In this document: positions 27,122 to 35,505 of the stretch, piece after piece
Layout of the letters: each line of letters opens with the position of its first letter
Numbering within the stretch: the stretch's first letter is position 1
Source: Bin87 sp965204905
Lineage (GTDB): Bacteria; Chloroflexota; Dehalococcoidia; Lucifugimonadales; UBA3495
Assembly: GCA_965204905.1 (NCBI GenBank)
Contig: OZ242042.1
Span: forward strand, 3,038,001-3,102,000
Reading direction: 5' to 3'
Length of the DNA: 64,000 bases
Program-made: the position numbers and the translations under genes
Notes under the pieces: generated by a model
Seen by the model: only the letters and a program-made list of their open reading frames with translations
Told to the model about the DNA's origin: nothing
The model's database searches: none

Positions 27122-27274
27122 CGTAATTCCCCAAACCCGCCATCTGTTCGCCTTGCCACAAACCCCGACGGTACATTAACATTGGACGTGCCCCACTGAT
27201 AGCGTCACCCAACTGCGGACCCAGTTGGGCCGGGCGCGGTTGGCGATGATCTCATTGTGATCGGGTGGTAGGGA

Positions 27275-28012
27275 ATGATCAAACTCAACATTACATTGCC
27301 GTCGGGCGCTCAGGTGTCCATTGAGGCCGACGATAAAGACCTGGTGCGCGAGGTGCTCTACTCGGCGATGCCGCACCTGAACGGCGCGGGGCACGAGTCT
27401 CACGGCGAGGTGAACGGCAACGCATTCGAGATCCCTGCCCATCCCAACGGGTCCCTGACCAACGGCCACGGCTCTGCTCCGGTGCAGCCGGTGGCGGCGG
27501 CCAACGGCGCAGACCCGGCCCGAGACTCCGCCAACGGGAGTACCAACGGCAACTACGCGCCCGTCGCAACTGCCACCACGACGCCCGTTGTCGAACGGGA
27601 ATCAACCCCGCCCCAGCCTGAACCACCCCGGCCGGCAGCCCCGGCCCCGGCGCCGGTTTTCACCCCGTCAACGCCGGACGAGCACGAATACATCGCCTTC
27701 TGCCAGCGCGTCAGCCCGCTGGGTGATATGCGGCGCGTGGTGGTTGCCGCAGAAGCCGCCGACCGCCATCTGAACGTGCAGAGCGTGGATCCCGACGAAC
27801 TCGAACGCCTTTTCACCCTGGCCGGATGGCCCATTCCGCACAGTTTCGTTCAGACTCTGCGCAATGCCGCCCGCACCAAGTTCCGCTGGCTGGAGCGTAT
27901 CCCCGGCAAGTCCGGCCACTACCGCGTCACGGACACCGGGCGCAGCATCGTGTTGGGCGAAAACGCTCCCTCCCGGAAGAACCCTTCGGACAACGCCGGC
28001 GCAAACCCGTGA
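27275..28012 (+). CDS. hypothetical protein with C-terminal winged-helix-like domain
   Basis: A 245-residue protein I cannot assign. Residues 1-35 form a short beta-rich segment (MIKLNITLPSGAQVSIEADDKDLVREVLYS), then comes a long Asn/Gly/Pro/Ala-rich linker (about 40-140), then an alpha-helical C-terminal domain (LERLFTLAGWPIPHSFVQTLRNA and a KSGHYRVTDTGRSIV hairpin). The last part resembles a winged-helix or replication-initiator fold. No membrane segment. It may be a DNA-binding adaptor; that is an inference from shape only. Confidence 0.5.
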   Translation: MIKLNITLPSGAQVSIEADDKDLVREVLYSAMPHLNGAGHESHGEVNGNAFEIPAHPNGSLTNGHGSAPVQPVAAANGADPARDSANGSTNGNYAPVATATTTPVVERESTPPQPEPPRPAAPAPAPVFTPSTPDEHEYIAFCQRVSPLGDMRRVVVAAEAADRHLNVQSVDPDELERLFTLAGWPIPHSFVQTLRNAARTKFRWLERIPGKSGHYRVTDTGRSIVLGENAPSRKNPSDNAGANP

Positions 28013-28032
28013 GCTGAATATAGGCGACAAAT

Positions 28033-28060
28033 GTAGGGGTGAGGTATGCCTCGCCCCTAC
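28033..28060. repeat. GTAGGGG palindrome (family A variant)
   Basis: GTAGGGGTGAGG pairs with CCTCGCCCCTAC around TATG, 20 bases past the preceding stop. It has the same outer arms as the copy at 23305-23333, with a changed centre. Confidence 0.6.
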
Positions 28061-28094
28061 GTATGTCTGTTGCACCGTGGAGCGCCCTGCGCTC

Positions 28095-28103
28095 TGTTAG
28101 AAT
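28095..28103 (+). promoter_or_regulatory. extended -10 promoter of the beta-hydroxyacid dehydrogenase gene
   Basis: TGT-TAGAAT, 60 bases before the ATG at 28164. No -35 box at proper distance. Confidence 0.4.
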
Positions 28104-28163
28104 TACGCCGGCCGGACCATGCGCAGGGCCGGCGCATCAGGATTCTGACAGGAGATTATCAGC

Positions 28164-29099
28164 ATGGCAAAAGTAGGATTTATCGGCTTGGGCACCATGG
28201 GCGCCAGCATGGCGTACAACTGCCTGAGCGGTGGCAACGACATGGTCGTCCATGACATCCGCCGCGAGGCCGCTACCCAGCACCTGGAGGCCGGCGCAAC
28301 GTGGGCCGACACGCCCCGCGAAGTTGCTGAGTCCAGCGACGTGGTGTTCACCTCGCTGCCCGGGCCGGTCGAGGTTGAAGCCGTCTCGCTGGGCGAGGAC
28401 GGCATCATGTCCGGCATGGCGGCCGGCAAGACCTATTTCGACCTCAGCACCAGCTCGCCGACGCTGATCCGCCAGATTCACGACCGGGTCGCTCCCCAGG
28501 GCATCAACGTGCTGGACGCGCCGGTGAGCGGCGGACCGGCCGGTGCAGCCAGCGGGAGGCTGGCCATTTGGGTCGGCGGCGACAAGGCCGTGTTCGACCA
28601 ACACAAGGCGGTGCTGGACTCCATCGGCGACGCCGCCTACTATGTCGGGCCGATCGGCAGTGGCGCCGTCGCCAAGCTGGTGCATAACTGCGCCGGATAC
28701 ATCGTGCAGACCGCCCTGGCCGAGGTGTTCACCATGGGCATCAAGGCCGGCGTGGATCCGCTGGCGCTGTGGCTCGCCGTACGCAAGGGCGCCGGCGGAC
28801 GCCGGGGCATGTTCGAGGGCCTGGCCCAACACTTCCTGATCGACGACTACGACCCGCCGGACTTCGCGCTGCGCCTGGCCCGCAAGGACGTTGACCTGGC
28901 GGTGGCCGTGGGCCGCGAGTTCGACGTGCCGATGAAACTCGCCAACACCACCCTGGCCGAAATGACCGAGGCGCTCAACCGGGGCTGGGCCGGCCGCGAC
29001 TCCCGCGTCGCCATGCTGCTCCAGTCGGAACGCGCCGGCATCGACGTGCACGTTGACCCCGCCGACCTGCAACGAGCGCTGGAGGAGCAGGGCGGGTAG
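28164..29099 (+). CDS. NAD(P)-dependent beta-hydroxyacid dehydrogenase family protein
   Basis: A 311-residue enzyme of the 3-hydroxyisobutyrate dehydrogenase/GLYR family. It has the Rossmann GFIGLGTMGASMA, the substrate-binding DAPVSGGPAGAASGRL and the catalytic-Lys helix GAVAKLVHNCAGYI. It oxidises a 3-hydroxyacid or reduces a semialdehyde with NAD(P). The substrate (3-hydroxyisobutyrate, tartronate semialdehyde or other) is not resolved. It is followed by an ImmA-like gene on the same strand. Confidence 0.9.
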   Translation: MAKVGFIGLGTMGASMAYNCLSGGNDMVVHDIRREAATQHLEAGATWADTPREVAESSDVVFTSLPGPVEVEAVSLGEDGIMSGMAAGKTYFDLSTSSPTLIRQIHDRVAPQGINVLDAPVSGGPAGAASGRLAIWVGGDKAVFDQHKAVLDSIGDAAYYVGPIGSGAVAKLVHNCAGYIVQTALAEVFTMGIKAGVDPLALWLAVRKGAGGRRGMFEGLAQHFLIDDYDPPDFALRLARKDVDLAVAVGREFDVPMKLANTTLAEMTEALNRGWAGRDSRVAMLLQSERAGIDVHVDPADLQRALEEQGG

Positions 29100-29130
29100 G
29101 GCGGCGCCGTGTCGTCCAAGAGGCTCCATC

Positions 29131-30174
29131 ATGGTCGTTAGAGCAACGGGCATAAACCCGGCAATGCTGCGTTGGGCGCGGGAACGGGCGGGCTACTCCA
29201 TTGAGGAAGTGGCCCGCCGGCGTCGCGTGCCGCCCGAACGGGTCAAGGAGTGGGAATCTGGCAAGAGTTTCCCAACATGGAAACAGCTAAAGCAGTTGGC
29301 TTACCAGGATTACCACCGGGGCACGGTGCTTTTCCTGCTCAACGACCCGCCGGAAGAGAAGACCGTTGCCGAACACTTCCCCGGTCTGCCGGCGGAGACG
29401 CTGACCGACCTGTACCCCGATACGTTGTACGCCGTGCGGCAAGCACAGATGCGACAGGATGACTTGGCGGAACTGCTAGGCCCGGACGGCGCGGGCGAGT
29501 GGTTTATCCTGCGCGATTTGCGCGGAGAACCGGACGCCGTCAATCCGCACAAACTGGCAGTAGCGGTTAGGGAATACCTCGGCGTTGACTTGAACGATCC
29601 GGAAGGATTCTCTGACAGCGCCTATACTTTTGAGGATTTTCGCAGCCGAGTTGAGGACGCCGGCGTCTGGGTGTTCAAACGGTCATTTCGCCAGAAAGAC
29701 ATTACTGGCCTCTGCCTGGGCGACGATGTGTATCCGGTTATCTACGTGGGCAACGGACAGGACAAAGCGCGGGAGATCTTTACCCTGTTCAACGGTCTGG
29801 CGCACCTGCTGTTCGGGTTCAACTACCTGGAGCGCGCGGACAAAGGGCATTACTTGCCGAACCTGACCGCGGACTGTCCGGCGATTGAGAATGCCTGCAA
29901 CCGATTCGCTGACGAATTTCACGATGCCTACGAACGTGCTACAGCCCACACAGTACTTTCTGCGTATGCGGCGAATGACCGCACCGAAAGCGCATACGAA
30001 ACCTGGGATAGGGAGTTCTACTACACGGTGCAGGGCGCAAATCTGGGACGTAAATACCTGCGTGCAGCTTTCAACGCCTTTGAGGAACATCAAATTGAAG
30101 AGTCCGACTTAGCGTCTTTCCTGGGAGTGAGGGGACATCACCTCGACGGGTTGGAAAACTACATATGGAAATGA
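29131..30174 (+). CDS. XRE-ImmA/IrrE-like protein lacking the HE catalytic pair
   Basis: A 347-residue protein with an N-terminal XRE helix-turn-helix (about 8-60, WARERAGYSIEEVARRRRV) and a C-terminal ImmA/IrrE-like domain. Where the family has H-E-x-x-H, this reads FTLFNGLAHLLFG: His and Glu are replaced by Asn221 and Gly222, and only the second His (225) remains. The later ENACNRFADEF helix keeps its Glu. It is therefore likely a DNA-binding antitoxin or regulator without protease activity. The next gene, 16 bases on, is DUF4411; this XRE-ImmA/DUF4411 pairing is a known toxin-antitoxin-like arrangement. I chose the ATG at 29131 because HTH homology begins there. Confidence 0.8.
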   Translation: MVVRATGINPAMLRWARERAGYSIEEVARRRRVPPERVKEWESGKSFPTWKQLKQLAYQDYHRGTVLFLLNDPPEEKTVAEHFPGLPAETLTDLYPDTLYAVRQAQMRQDDLAELLGPDGAGEWFILRDLRGEPDAVNPHKLAVAVREYLGVDLNDPEGFSDSAYTFEDFRSRVEDAGVWVFKRSFRQKDITGLCLGDDVYPVIYVGNGQDKAREIFTLFNGLAHLLFGFNYLERADKGHYLPNLTADCPAIENACNRFADEFHDAYERATAHTVLSAYAANDRTESAYETWDREFYYTVQGANLGRKYLRAAFNAFEEHQIEESDLASFLGVRGHHLDGLENYIWK

Positions 30175-30190
30175 TGCTGGCTCGGCGACG

Positions 30191-30670
30191 GTGTATATTC
30201 TCGACGATAATACTATCAGCCAAATATGGCGGTCTTACCACCAAGATATTTTCCCCAGCTTTTGGGAGAGGTTCGACCTCTTGGTGCGTGAGGAAGGCGC
30301 GGTGTCCATTGATGCGGTGAGGGATGAGCTACTGGATAGTCGCCGAGTATCCGGGGCTGTCGCGCATCTTGAACGCTTAAATCCGTCGTTTTTCGCTGAA
30401 CCGACGGTCCACGAGCAAGCATCGGTTCAGGCAATGAGCAATGATCCAAGGTTGTCTTCAGCAGCCAACCGGTGGCTGTCCAAAAGCAGAGATGACGCCG
30501 ACCCTTACCTTATCGCAGAAGGTTTGGCATCCTCTGTCCCCGCGGTCGTCGTTACCGAGGAAAGCCAAGACTTGGCCAAAACTGCCAGCATCTTTTACGT
30601 GTGCCACTACTATGGAGTCGACTGCATCAATCACCGGCAGATGATGTCCCGACTAGGTTGGGTGTTTTAG
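30191..30670 (+). CDS. DUF4411 PIN-like protein, putative toxin
   Basis: A 159-residue protein. YILDDNTISQIWRSYHQDIFPSFW is the DUF4411 N-terminus with PIN-like acidic residues; a conserved RDDADPYLIAEGL and a C-terminal VVTEES segment give the other expected acids. PIN domains are metal-dependent RNases, so a toxin role is likely from family and context. The start is GTG at 30191. Base composition is lower in GC than the flanking metabolic genes, in keeping with transfer. The upstream XRE-ImmA-like protein would be its antitoxin or repressor. Confidence 0.75.
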   Translation: MYILDDNTISQIWRSYHQDIFPSFWERFDLLVREEGAVSIDAVRDELLDSRRVSGAVAHLERLNPSFFAEPTVHEQASVQAMSNDPRLSSAANRWLSKSRDDADPYLIAEGLASSVPAVVVTEESQDLAKTASIFYVCHYYGVDCINHRQMMSRLGWVF

Positions 30671-30686
30671 CCGCCCGCCAGCCACC

Positions 30687-32159
30687 CTAATCCGCCGCCG
30701 CCGGTTCCCACCGCAGTACCGGCCGGCGGGCCGCTGTGGCCTCGTCCAGGCGTGATACCGGCGTATTATGCGGCGCGTGCTGCACCAGTTCCGGCTCGGA
30801 CGTCGCCTCGGCGTCGATGGCGCGTAGGGCGTCGATAAAAGCGTCCAGCGTCTCCTTGGTCTCCGACTCGGTGGGCTCGATCATCAGCGCCTCGTGGACG
30901 ATGAGGGGGAAGTACATCGTGGGCGCGTGGAACCCGTAGTCCAGCAGCCGCTTGGCAACCTCCAGCCCGCTGACGCCTCGTTCACGCTGTAGGTCGGCGG
31001 AGAACACCACCTCGTGCATGCAGGTGCGGTCATAGGGCAGCGCGTAGATGTCCTTGAGTTCGTGCATGATGTAGTTGGCGTTCAGCACGGCGTTGCCGCT
31101 GATGGACAGCAGGCCTGCCGCCCCCAGCGTTCGGATGTAGGTGTAGGCCCTCACCAGGACGCCGAAGTTGCCGTGGAACCCGCTGATCTTGCCGATGCTC
31201 TGCGCCGGCTCGGCCAGGGTGAATTCGCCGGAGTCGCTGCGCTCCACCACCGGCGCCGCCAGGTAGGGTGCCAGGATCTCGCCGCAGCATACGGGCCCGG
31301 CGCCCGGCCCGCCGCCGCCGTGGGGCGTGCTGAAGGTCTTGTGCAGGTTCAGATGGCAGACGTCGAAGCCCAACTCGCCCAGCTTGGCCCGTCCCAGCAG
31401 GGCGTTCATGTTGGCCCCGTCGCCATAGACCAGACCGCCGCACTCATGCACCACCTGGCACACTTCCAGTATGTTGGTGTCGAACAGGCCCAAAGTGCTG
31501 GGCAGGGTGATCATCACGCCGGCCAGGTCGTCGCCGGCGATTTCGCGCAGGGCCGCCAGGTCGGTGTTGCCGTCGGCATCGGAGGGAATCGTAACCACGT
31601 CGAAGCCGGCCATCGCTGCCGACGCCGGGTTGGTGCCGTGGGCGCTGTCGGGTATGCCCATCTTGGTACGCCCCGAATCGCCGCGGGCCAGATGATACGC
31701 CCGCATCATCAGGACGCCGCCCAGTTCGCCATGAGCGCCGGCCAGCGTGGCCAGGCTGGTGGCGGACATGCCGGTGACTTCGGTGAGGAATTCCTGAAGT
31801 CGATACAGCAACTCCAGCGCGCCCTGGGACTGTTCGGCCGGCTGTTGCGGGTGGATTCCCGCGAACCCGGGCAGGAACGCCACCTCGTCGTTGACCTTGG
31901 GGTTGTACTTCATGGTGCACGACCCCAGGGGATAGAAGTGGGTGTCGATGCTGAAGTTGAGCTGGCTCAGGGAGGTGAAATACTGCACCACCTCGGGCTC
32001 GGAAACCTCGGGCAACGGCAGCGAATCCCGCAGATACGCGGCATCCGGCAGGGGCGCGGCCGGCACGTCCAGTCCCGGCGTGATAACGCCCACGCGGCCG
32101 GATACGCTGCGGTCCATGAGCATCCTGGTGGTATCGCGGTTTCCGCCTTTGTTCATCAT
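30687..32159 (-). CDS. gcvPB: glycine dehydrogenase (decarboxylating) subunit 2
   Basis: The PLP-bearing half of the split glycine-cleavage P-protein. HLNLHKTFSTPHGGGGPGAGPV contains the PLP Lys274, FYPLGSCTMKYNPK is the usual N-terminal motif, and GIPDSAHGTNPASAAMAG is also characteristic. About 490 residues is normal. It acts with GcvPA to decarboxylate glycine and pass the aminomethyl group to GcvH. Neither gcvH nor gcvT is in the window. It is unusually separated from gcvPA by two membrane-protein genes. Confidence 0.96.
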   Translation of the reverse strand: MMNKGGNRDTTRMLMDRSVSGRVGVITPGLDVPAAPLPDAAYLRDSLPLPEVSEPEVVQYFTSLSQLNFSIDTHFYPLGSCTMKYNPKVNDEVAFLPGFAGIHPQQPAEQSQGALELLYRLQEFLTEVTGMSATSLATLAGAHGELGGVLMMRAYHLARGDSGRTKMGIPDSAHGTNPASAAMAGFDVVTIPSDADGNTDLAALREIAGDDLAGVMITLPSTLGLFDTNILEVCQVVHECGGLVYGDGANMNALLGRAKLGELGFDVCHLNLHKTFSTPHGGGGPGAGPVCCGEILAPYLAAPVVERSDSGEFTLAEPAQSIGKISGFHGNFGVLVRAYTYIRTLGAAGLLSISGNAVLNANYIMHELKDIYALPYDRTCMHEVVFSADLQRERGVSGLEVAKRLLDYGFHAPTMYFPLIVHEALMIEPTESETKETLDAFIDALRAIDAEATSEPELVQHAPHNTPVSRLDEATAARRPVLRWEPAAAD

Positions 32160-32215
32160 TGTAAGATCGTCTCCAGTGGGAGGTTAGAGGTGTGGGGAGG
32201 AGTAAGGCGATTCAA

Positions 32216-32839
32216 TCAGTTCCGCATCCTGCGCCCAAGGCGACCGAGCAATCTCGACACGTTGGACGAGAAGTAGATTCCGGCGCAGATCAACAGCATT
32301 GTGACGAAGGCGGCGCCGGCTAATGCTCCCATGCCACCCCAGGGGAATATCAGCTTGGTGCCGAATATCGGGAAGATTGGAATAATCACCAACAGTATCA
32401 CGATCCAGCGGCGGGTCATGCGCCGGTTCATCTCCCGTTCCGACTGACGCACGAATTCCTGTACTTCTTCTTCGGTGGCATGGTCGCGCCGGGCCATCCG
32501 CGTGTCGATTTCGCGGATTTCCCGGCGGAACATATTGGTGGCCGCCCGAAACATGGTGAACGATATGAAGGACATGACGATAATAAACGCCAGGAACGCG
32601 ATGTCGAACCGGATGTCTTCAACGGGCAGCCATGGAATCCGGTCGCCGAACTGCCACCGGAGCACAACGAGGGCGACCATGAGCGCCGCGTTACCAAAGC
32701 CGACTCCGATGACGGTTCCCACTCTCAGCCGGAGACCAAACCACGATACGCGGTTGTGCAGAGGTGAAGTGTCCTCCAAGTCGTCCGGGTCGTAGTATCG
32801 ACGGACCAGGTCGAGTTCCTGCTTGTTCCGGTTCACCAT
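32216..32839 (-). CDS. four-helix membrane protein of unknown function (paralogue A)
   Basis: A 207-residue protein with four predicted membrane helices in two hairpins (about 42-62, 80-98, 145-162, 170-190), joined by a charged cytoplasmic helix (MFRREIREIDTRMARRDHATEEEVQEFVRQSEREMNRR). The next gene upstream encodes a protein of the same plan, including the MARLDGATDQEA/MARRDHATEEEV segment, so they are paralogues. No family is recognised. Both sit between gcvPA and gcvPB on the same strand. Confidence 0.6.
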   Translation of the reverse strand: MVNRNKQELDLVRRYYDPDDLEDTSPLHNRVSWFGLRLRVGTVIGVGFGNAALMVALVVLRWQFGDRIPWLPVEDIRFDIAFLAFIIVMSFISFTMFRAATNMFRREIREIDTRMARRDHATEEEVQEFVRQSEREMNRRMTRRWIVILLVIIPIFPIFGTKLIFPWGGMGALAGAAFVTMLLICAGIYFSSNVSRLLGRLGRRMRN

Positions 32840-32844
32840 ATCGC

Positions 32845-33414
32845 CTACCGTCCGCCTGCTACGCCCCGCAAGCTATCCCAAATGCGGCCGACCCGGCCCG
32901 ATGCAACGAGCATGACGCAGATTACATATACGGCCATGCCGCACAAGTAAGGGATCGGCCCCGCCCAATCGAAGATAAAGGGACTGCCCAGAAATAACCA
33001 AATGGTCACGCCCAAGGCCAAGTACACCACGAGCCGCAAGTACACGTTGCGTCGTATGTAGCGTTCACCTTCCTGTCTGGCTTCCTGGTCGGTGGCCCCG
33101 TCCAGCCGGGCCATTTGAATGCGCGACCTGCGGATGGAACCGATCAACGCTCTGATGCTCACCAGGCACACGAAGGTTGTGACCGACATGAACACGATAG
33201 CAATTGACCAGAGCGTCCACCGCAGGACTGGAGATTTGGGGAACCAGTCCTGAAGGCTGCCGAAAAACAAGGCCAGGAAGAGCAGCCAGCCGACCGCCGC
33301 CACTACCCACGCGATAATAGGATTGATCGAGACGCCGAAAATTCTCGCCCTGGAGCGCTCCTCAATCTCCAGGTCTTCCCAGTCGTCCACGTAGGTGGTG
33401 CGCAACCGCCTCAT
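32845..33414 (-). CDS. four-helix membrane protein of unknown function (paralogue B)
   Basis: A 189-residue partner of the preceding entry, with four membrane helices (about 32-50, 66-86, 125-143, 152-170) and the same central helix (RIQMARLDGATDQEARQEGERYIRRN). The start is ATG 33414 with GGAG ahead, 15 bases after gcvPA; the open frame further upstream lies inside gcvPA. The two paralogues are five bases apart. They may form a heteromeric membrane complex; the tie to glycine cleavage is positional only. Confidence 0.6.
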   Translation of the reverse strand: MRRLRTTYVDDWEDLEIEERSRARIFGVSINPIIAWVVAAVGWLLFLALFFGSLQDWFPKSPVLRWTLWSIAIVFMSVTTFVCLVSIRALIGSIRRSRIQMARLDGATDQEARQEGERYIRRNVYLRLVVYLALGVTIWLFLGSPFIFDWAGPIPYLCGMAVYVICVMLVASGRVGRIWDSLRGVAGGR

Positions 33415-33428
33415 GTCGATTCGCTCCG

Positions 33429-34754
33429 TCAGGCGATTTCCGAAAGGGCCGAGACCAGGGCGTCGATTTCGTCGCGGGTGTTCATCTCGGTTACGCAGAG
33501 CAGCATCCCGTTGTCGAACCGGTCGCTCACATCCAGGCCGCCCAGGATGTTGCGCTTTATGAGTTGCCGGTTGACCTCGGCCGGCGATACGGGACAAGAC
33601 ACCACAAACTCCTGGAAGAATGCGGCTGATTGGGGCAGGGAGTATCCATCCAGTTTGCCGATGGCGTCTGCCGCGTAATGCGCCTTGTGGTAGCACAGTT
33701 CCGCCGCCTGGCGCAGTCCGTTCCGGCCCATGGCAGCCAGGTAGATCGAGGAGGCCAGGGCGTACAGGGCCTCGTTAGTGCAAATGTTGGAGGTGGCGCG
33801 CTCGCGCCGGATGTGCTGCTCGCGGGTTTGCAGGGTCAGCACGTAGCCGGTGCGCCCTTCGGTGTCAGTGGTGCGTCCCACCAGGCGGCTGGGCATCTGG
33901 CGGATGTACTGCTGCTTGCAACTGAACAGGCCCAGATAAGGGCCGCCGAAGGATGGCGGGATGCCCAGGGGTTGGCCTTCACCGGTAACGATGTCGGCTC
34001 CGAACTCGCCCGGCGGACGCAGCATCCCCATGGCCAGCGGGTCAGCGGATACCACCAGCAGGGCGCCGTCGGCGTGGGCCGCCTCGCCCAACGCTTGCAG
34101 GTCCTCCAGCGACCCGTAGAAGTTGGGGTACTGCGCCACGATGCCGGCGGTGGCTTCGGTGATCGCGCCGGTGACCTGGTCGGCCGGCGTGATGTCGATG
34201 GTGATGCCCTGGGCCTGGCAGTAGGTGGCAATGACCTGGCGGTAGGCCGGCGACACGGTGTCGGCGACGATAACCTGCTGACGTCGGGTAACGCGGCAGG
34301 CCATGAGCACGGCCTCGGCGACGCTGGTGGCGCCGTCGTACATGCCGGCGTTGGCCACCTCCATGCCGTACAGCGCGCTGATCATGGTCTGAAACTCGAA
34401 GATAACCTGCAACGTGCCCTGGGACACTTCCGGCTGGTAGGGCGTGTAGGCCGTAAGGAACTCTCCCCGGGTCATAATCGCCTTGACGATGGACGGGATG
34501 AAGTGATGGTAAGACCCTGCGCCCAGGAACGACGGGCCGCTGTCCAGCGGTCGGTTCCGCGACGCCAGCTCACCCAGCTCGCGCTGGATCTCCAACTCTG
34601 ACAACGGCGCGGGCAATTCCAGAGGAGGGTTGCGGTAGCCGTCCGGAATGTCCGCGAACAACTCGTCGATGTTCCGCAGGCCGATGGCGGCCAGCAGGTC
34701 GTCCTGCTCAGCAGGCGTGTTGGGAATGTAGTGGGATTGAAAGTTGGTTACCAT
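33429..34754 (-). CDS. gcvPA: glycine dehydrogenase (decarboxylating) subunit 1
   Basis: The non-PLP half of the split P-protein, 441 residues. YIPNTPAEQDDLLAAIGL and FLGAGSYHHFIPSIVKAI are diagnostic, followed by FLTAYTPYQPEVSQGTLQ and YDGATSVAEA. It forms the heterotetramer with GcvPB. It is first of four co-directed genes (gcvPA, two membrane proteins, gcvPB), probably one transcript. Confidence 0.96.
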   Translation of the reverse strand: MVTNFQSHYIPNTPAEQDDLLAAIGLRNIDELFADIPDGYRNPPLELPAPLSELEIQRELGELASRNRPLDSGPSFLGAGSYHHFIPSIVKAIMTRGEFLTAYTPYQPEVSQGTLQVIFEFQTMISALYGMEVANAGMYDGATSVAEAVLMACRVTRRQQVIVADTVSPAYRQVIATYCQAQGITIDITPADQVTGAITEATAGIVAQYPNFYGSLEDLQALGEAAHADGALLVVSADPLAMGMLRPPGEFGADIVTGEGQPLGIPPSFGGPYLGLFSCKQQYIRQMPSRLVGRTTDTEGRTGYVLTLQTREQHIRRERATSNICTNEALYALASSIYLAAMGRNGLRQAAELCYHKAHYAADAIGKLDGYSLPQSAAFFQEFVVSCPVSPAEVNRQLIKRNILGGLDVSDRFDNGMLLCVTEMNTRDEIDALVSALSEIA

Positions 34755-34779
34755 TCAGGGTTGCTCCGAGGGGATCAAG

Positions 34780-35505
34780 TTAATCATCCCAGGTGAATTG
34801 CTGGGCTGGGTCGGCGGCGACGGTTTGCACCCGCCAGTTAGCTTTTTCTTTCAGTGCGGCCAAACCTATTCTAACCCGAAAAGCCTCACCACGTGAGGGT
34901 GCATTGCGCCCGGCCAGCCAAATTGAATCGTCGGCTGTGGAGTTGTAACGATCTTGCAAAAGGCCATTGGGCAAGCACAGGACCGAAATCGATTCGAGGT
35001 GATTCGGAGGATTGTTGGCTGCTCTTTCAGAGTAGTTGTACTTGACGAATATCGTAGTCGTTAGATATTCCTCCCCCCGCACCATTGCAATGGCGTCCAT
35101 ATCACCCGGAATATCAACCGGTCGCCACTGCCTGACCTGGCGAATACGCATTGAGGTTTGCGATGTTTGAATGGTGGCAGTACGGGCTCCCTCGATTTTC
35201 TCCACTTTGGAATCTACAAACAGCGCCTGGCGAACCGCGTACTCCGGCTGGAAGAGATAGGCGGCCCGTTTGTAGTCAATCTTGCCAAACAGTCTTACCG
35301 GGATGGTTGGCATTCCCTGTCGGTCAAGAGCTTCGCGGGTAATGTCCTCGCCGATGTCGGCTACCAAGTCAGCTTCGTTGGTGAATATCTCGATTGCTTC
35401 CTCTCTGAAATCGTAAATTGCCTGTACCACCATTCGCAAGGTTGCCTTTTCCACTTGCTCAATGACGTCAAGGTTATTTCGTATATCGTCTGCGGACAAC
35501 GTCAT
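34780..35505 (-). CDS. SfiI-family type II restriction endonuclease
   Basis: A 241-residue protein that matches, as I recall it, the sequence of SfiI: VEKATLRMVVQAI, EDITREAL, KIDYKRAAYL, ALFVDSKVEK, TTTIFVKYNY, and LPNGLLQDRYN near the end. The nuclease core is of the PD-(D/E)xK type with Asp77 and Asp98-Ser-Lys100. SfiI is a tetramer that cuts GGCC-N5-GGCC after binding two sites. The upstream methyltransferase overlaps it by four bases (ATGA), giving a complete restriction-modification unit. Base composition is lower in GC than its neighbours. The target sequence may have diverged. Confidence 0.85.
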   Translation of the reverse strand: MTLSADDIRNNLDVIEQVEKATLRMVVQAIYDFREEAIEIFTNEADLVADIGEDITREALDRQGMPTIPVRLFGKIDYKRAAYLFQPEYAVRQALFVDSKVEKIEGARTATIQTSQTSMRIRQVRQWRPVDIPGDMDAIAMVRGEEYLTTTIFVKYNYSERAANNPPNHLESISVLCLPNGLLQDRYNSTADDSIWLAGRNAPSRGEAFRVRIGLAALKEKANWRVQTVAADPAQQFTWDD

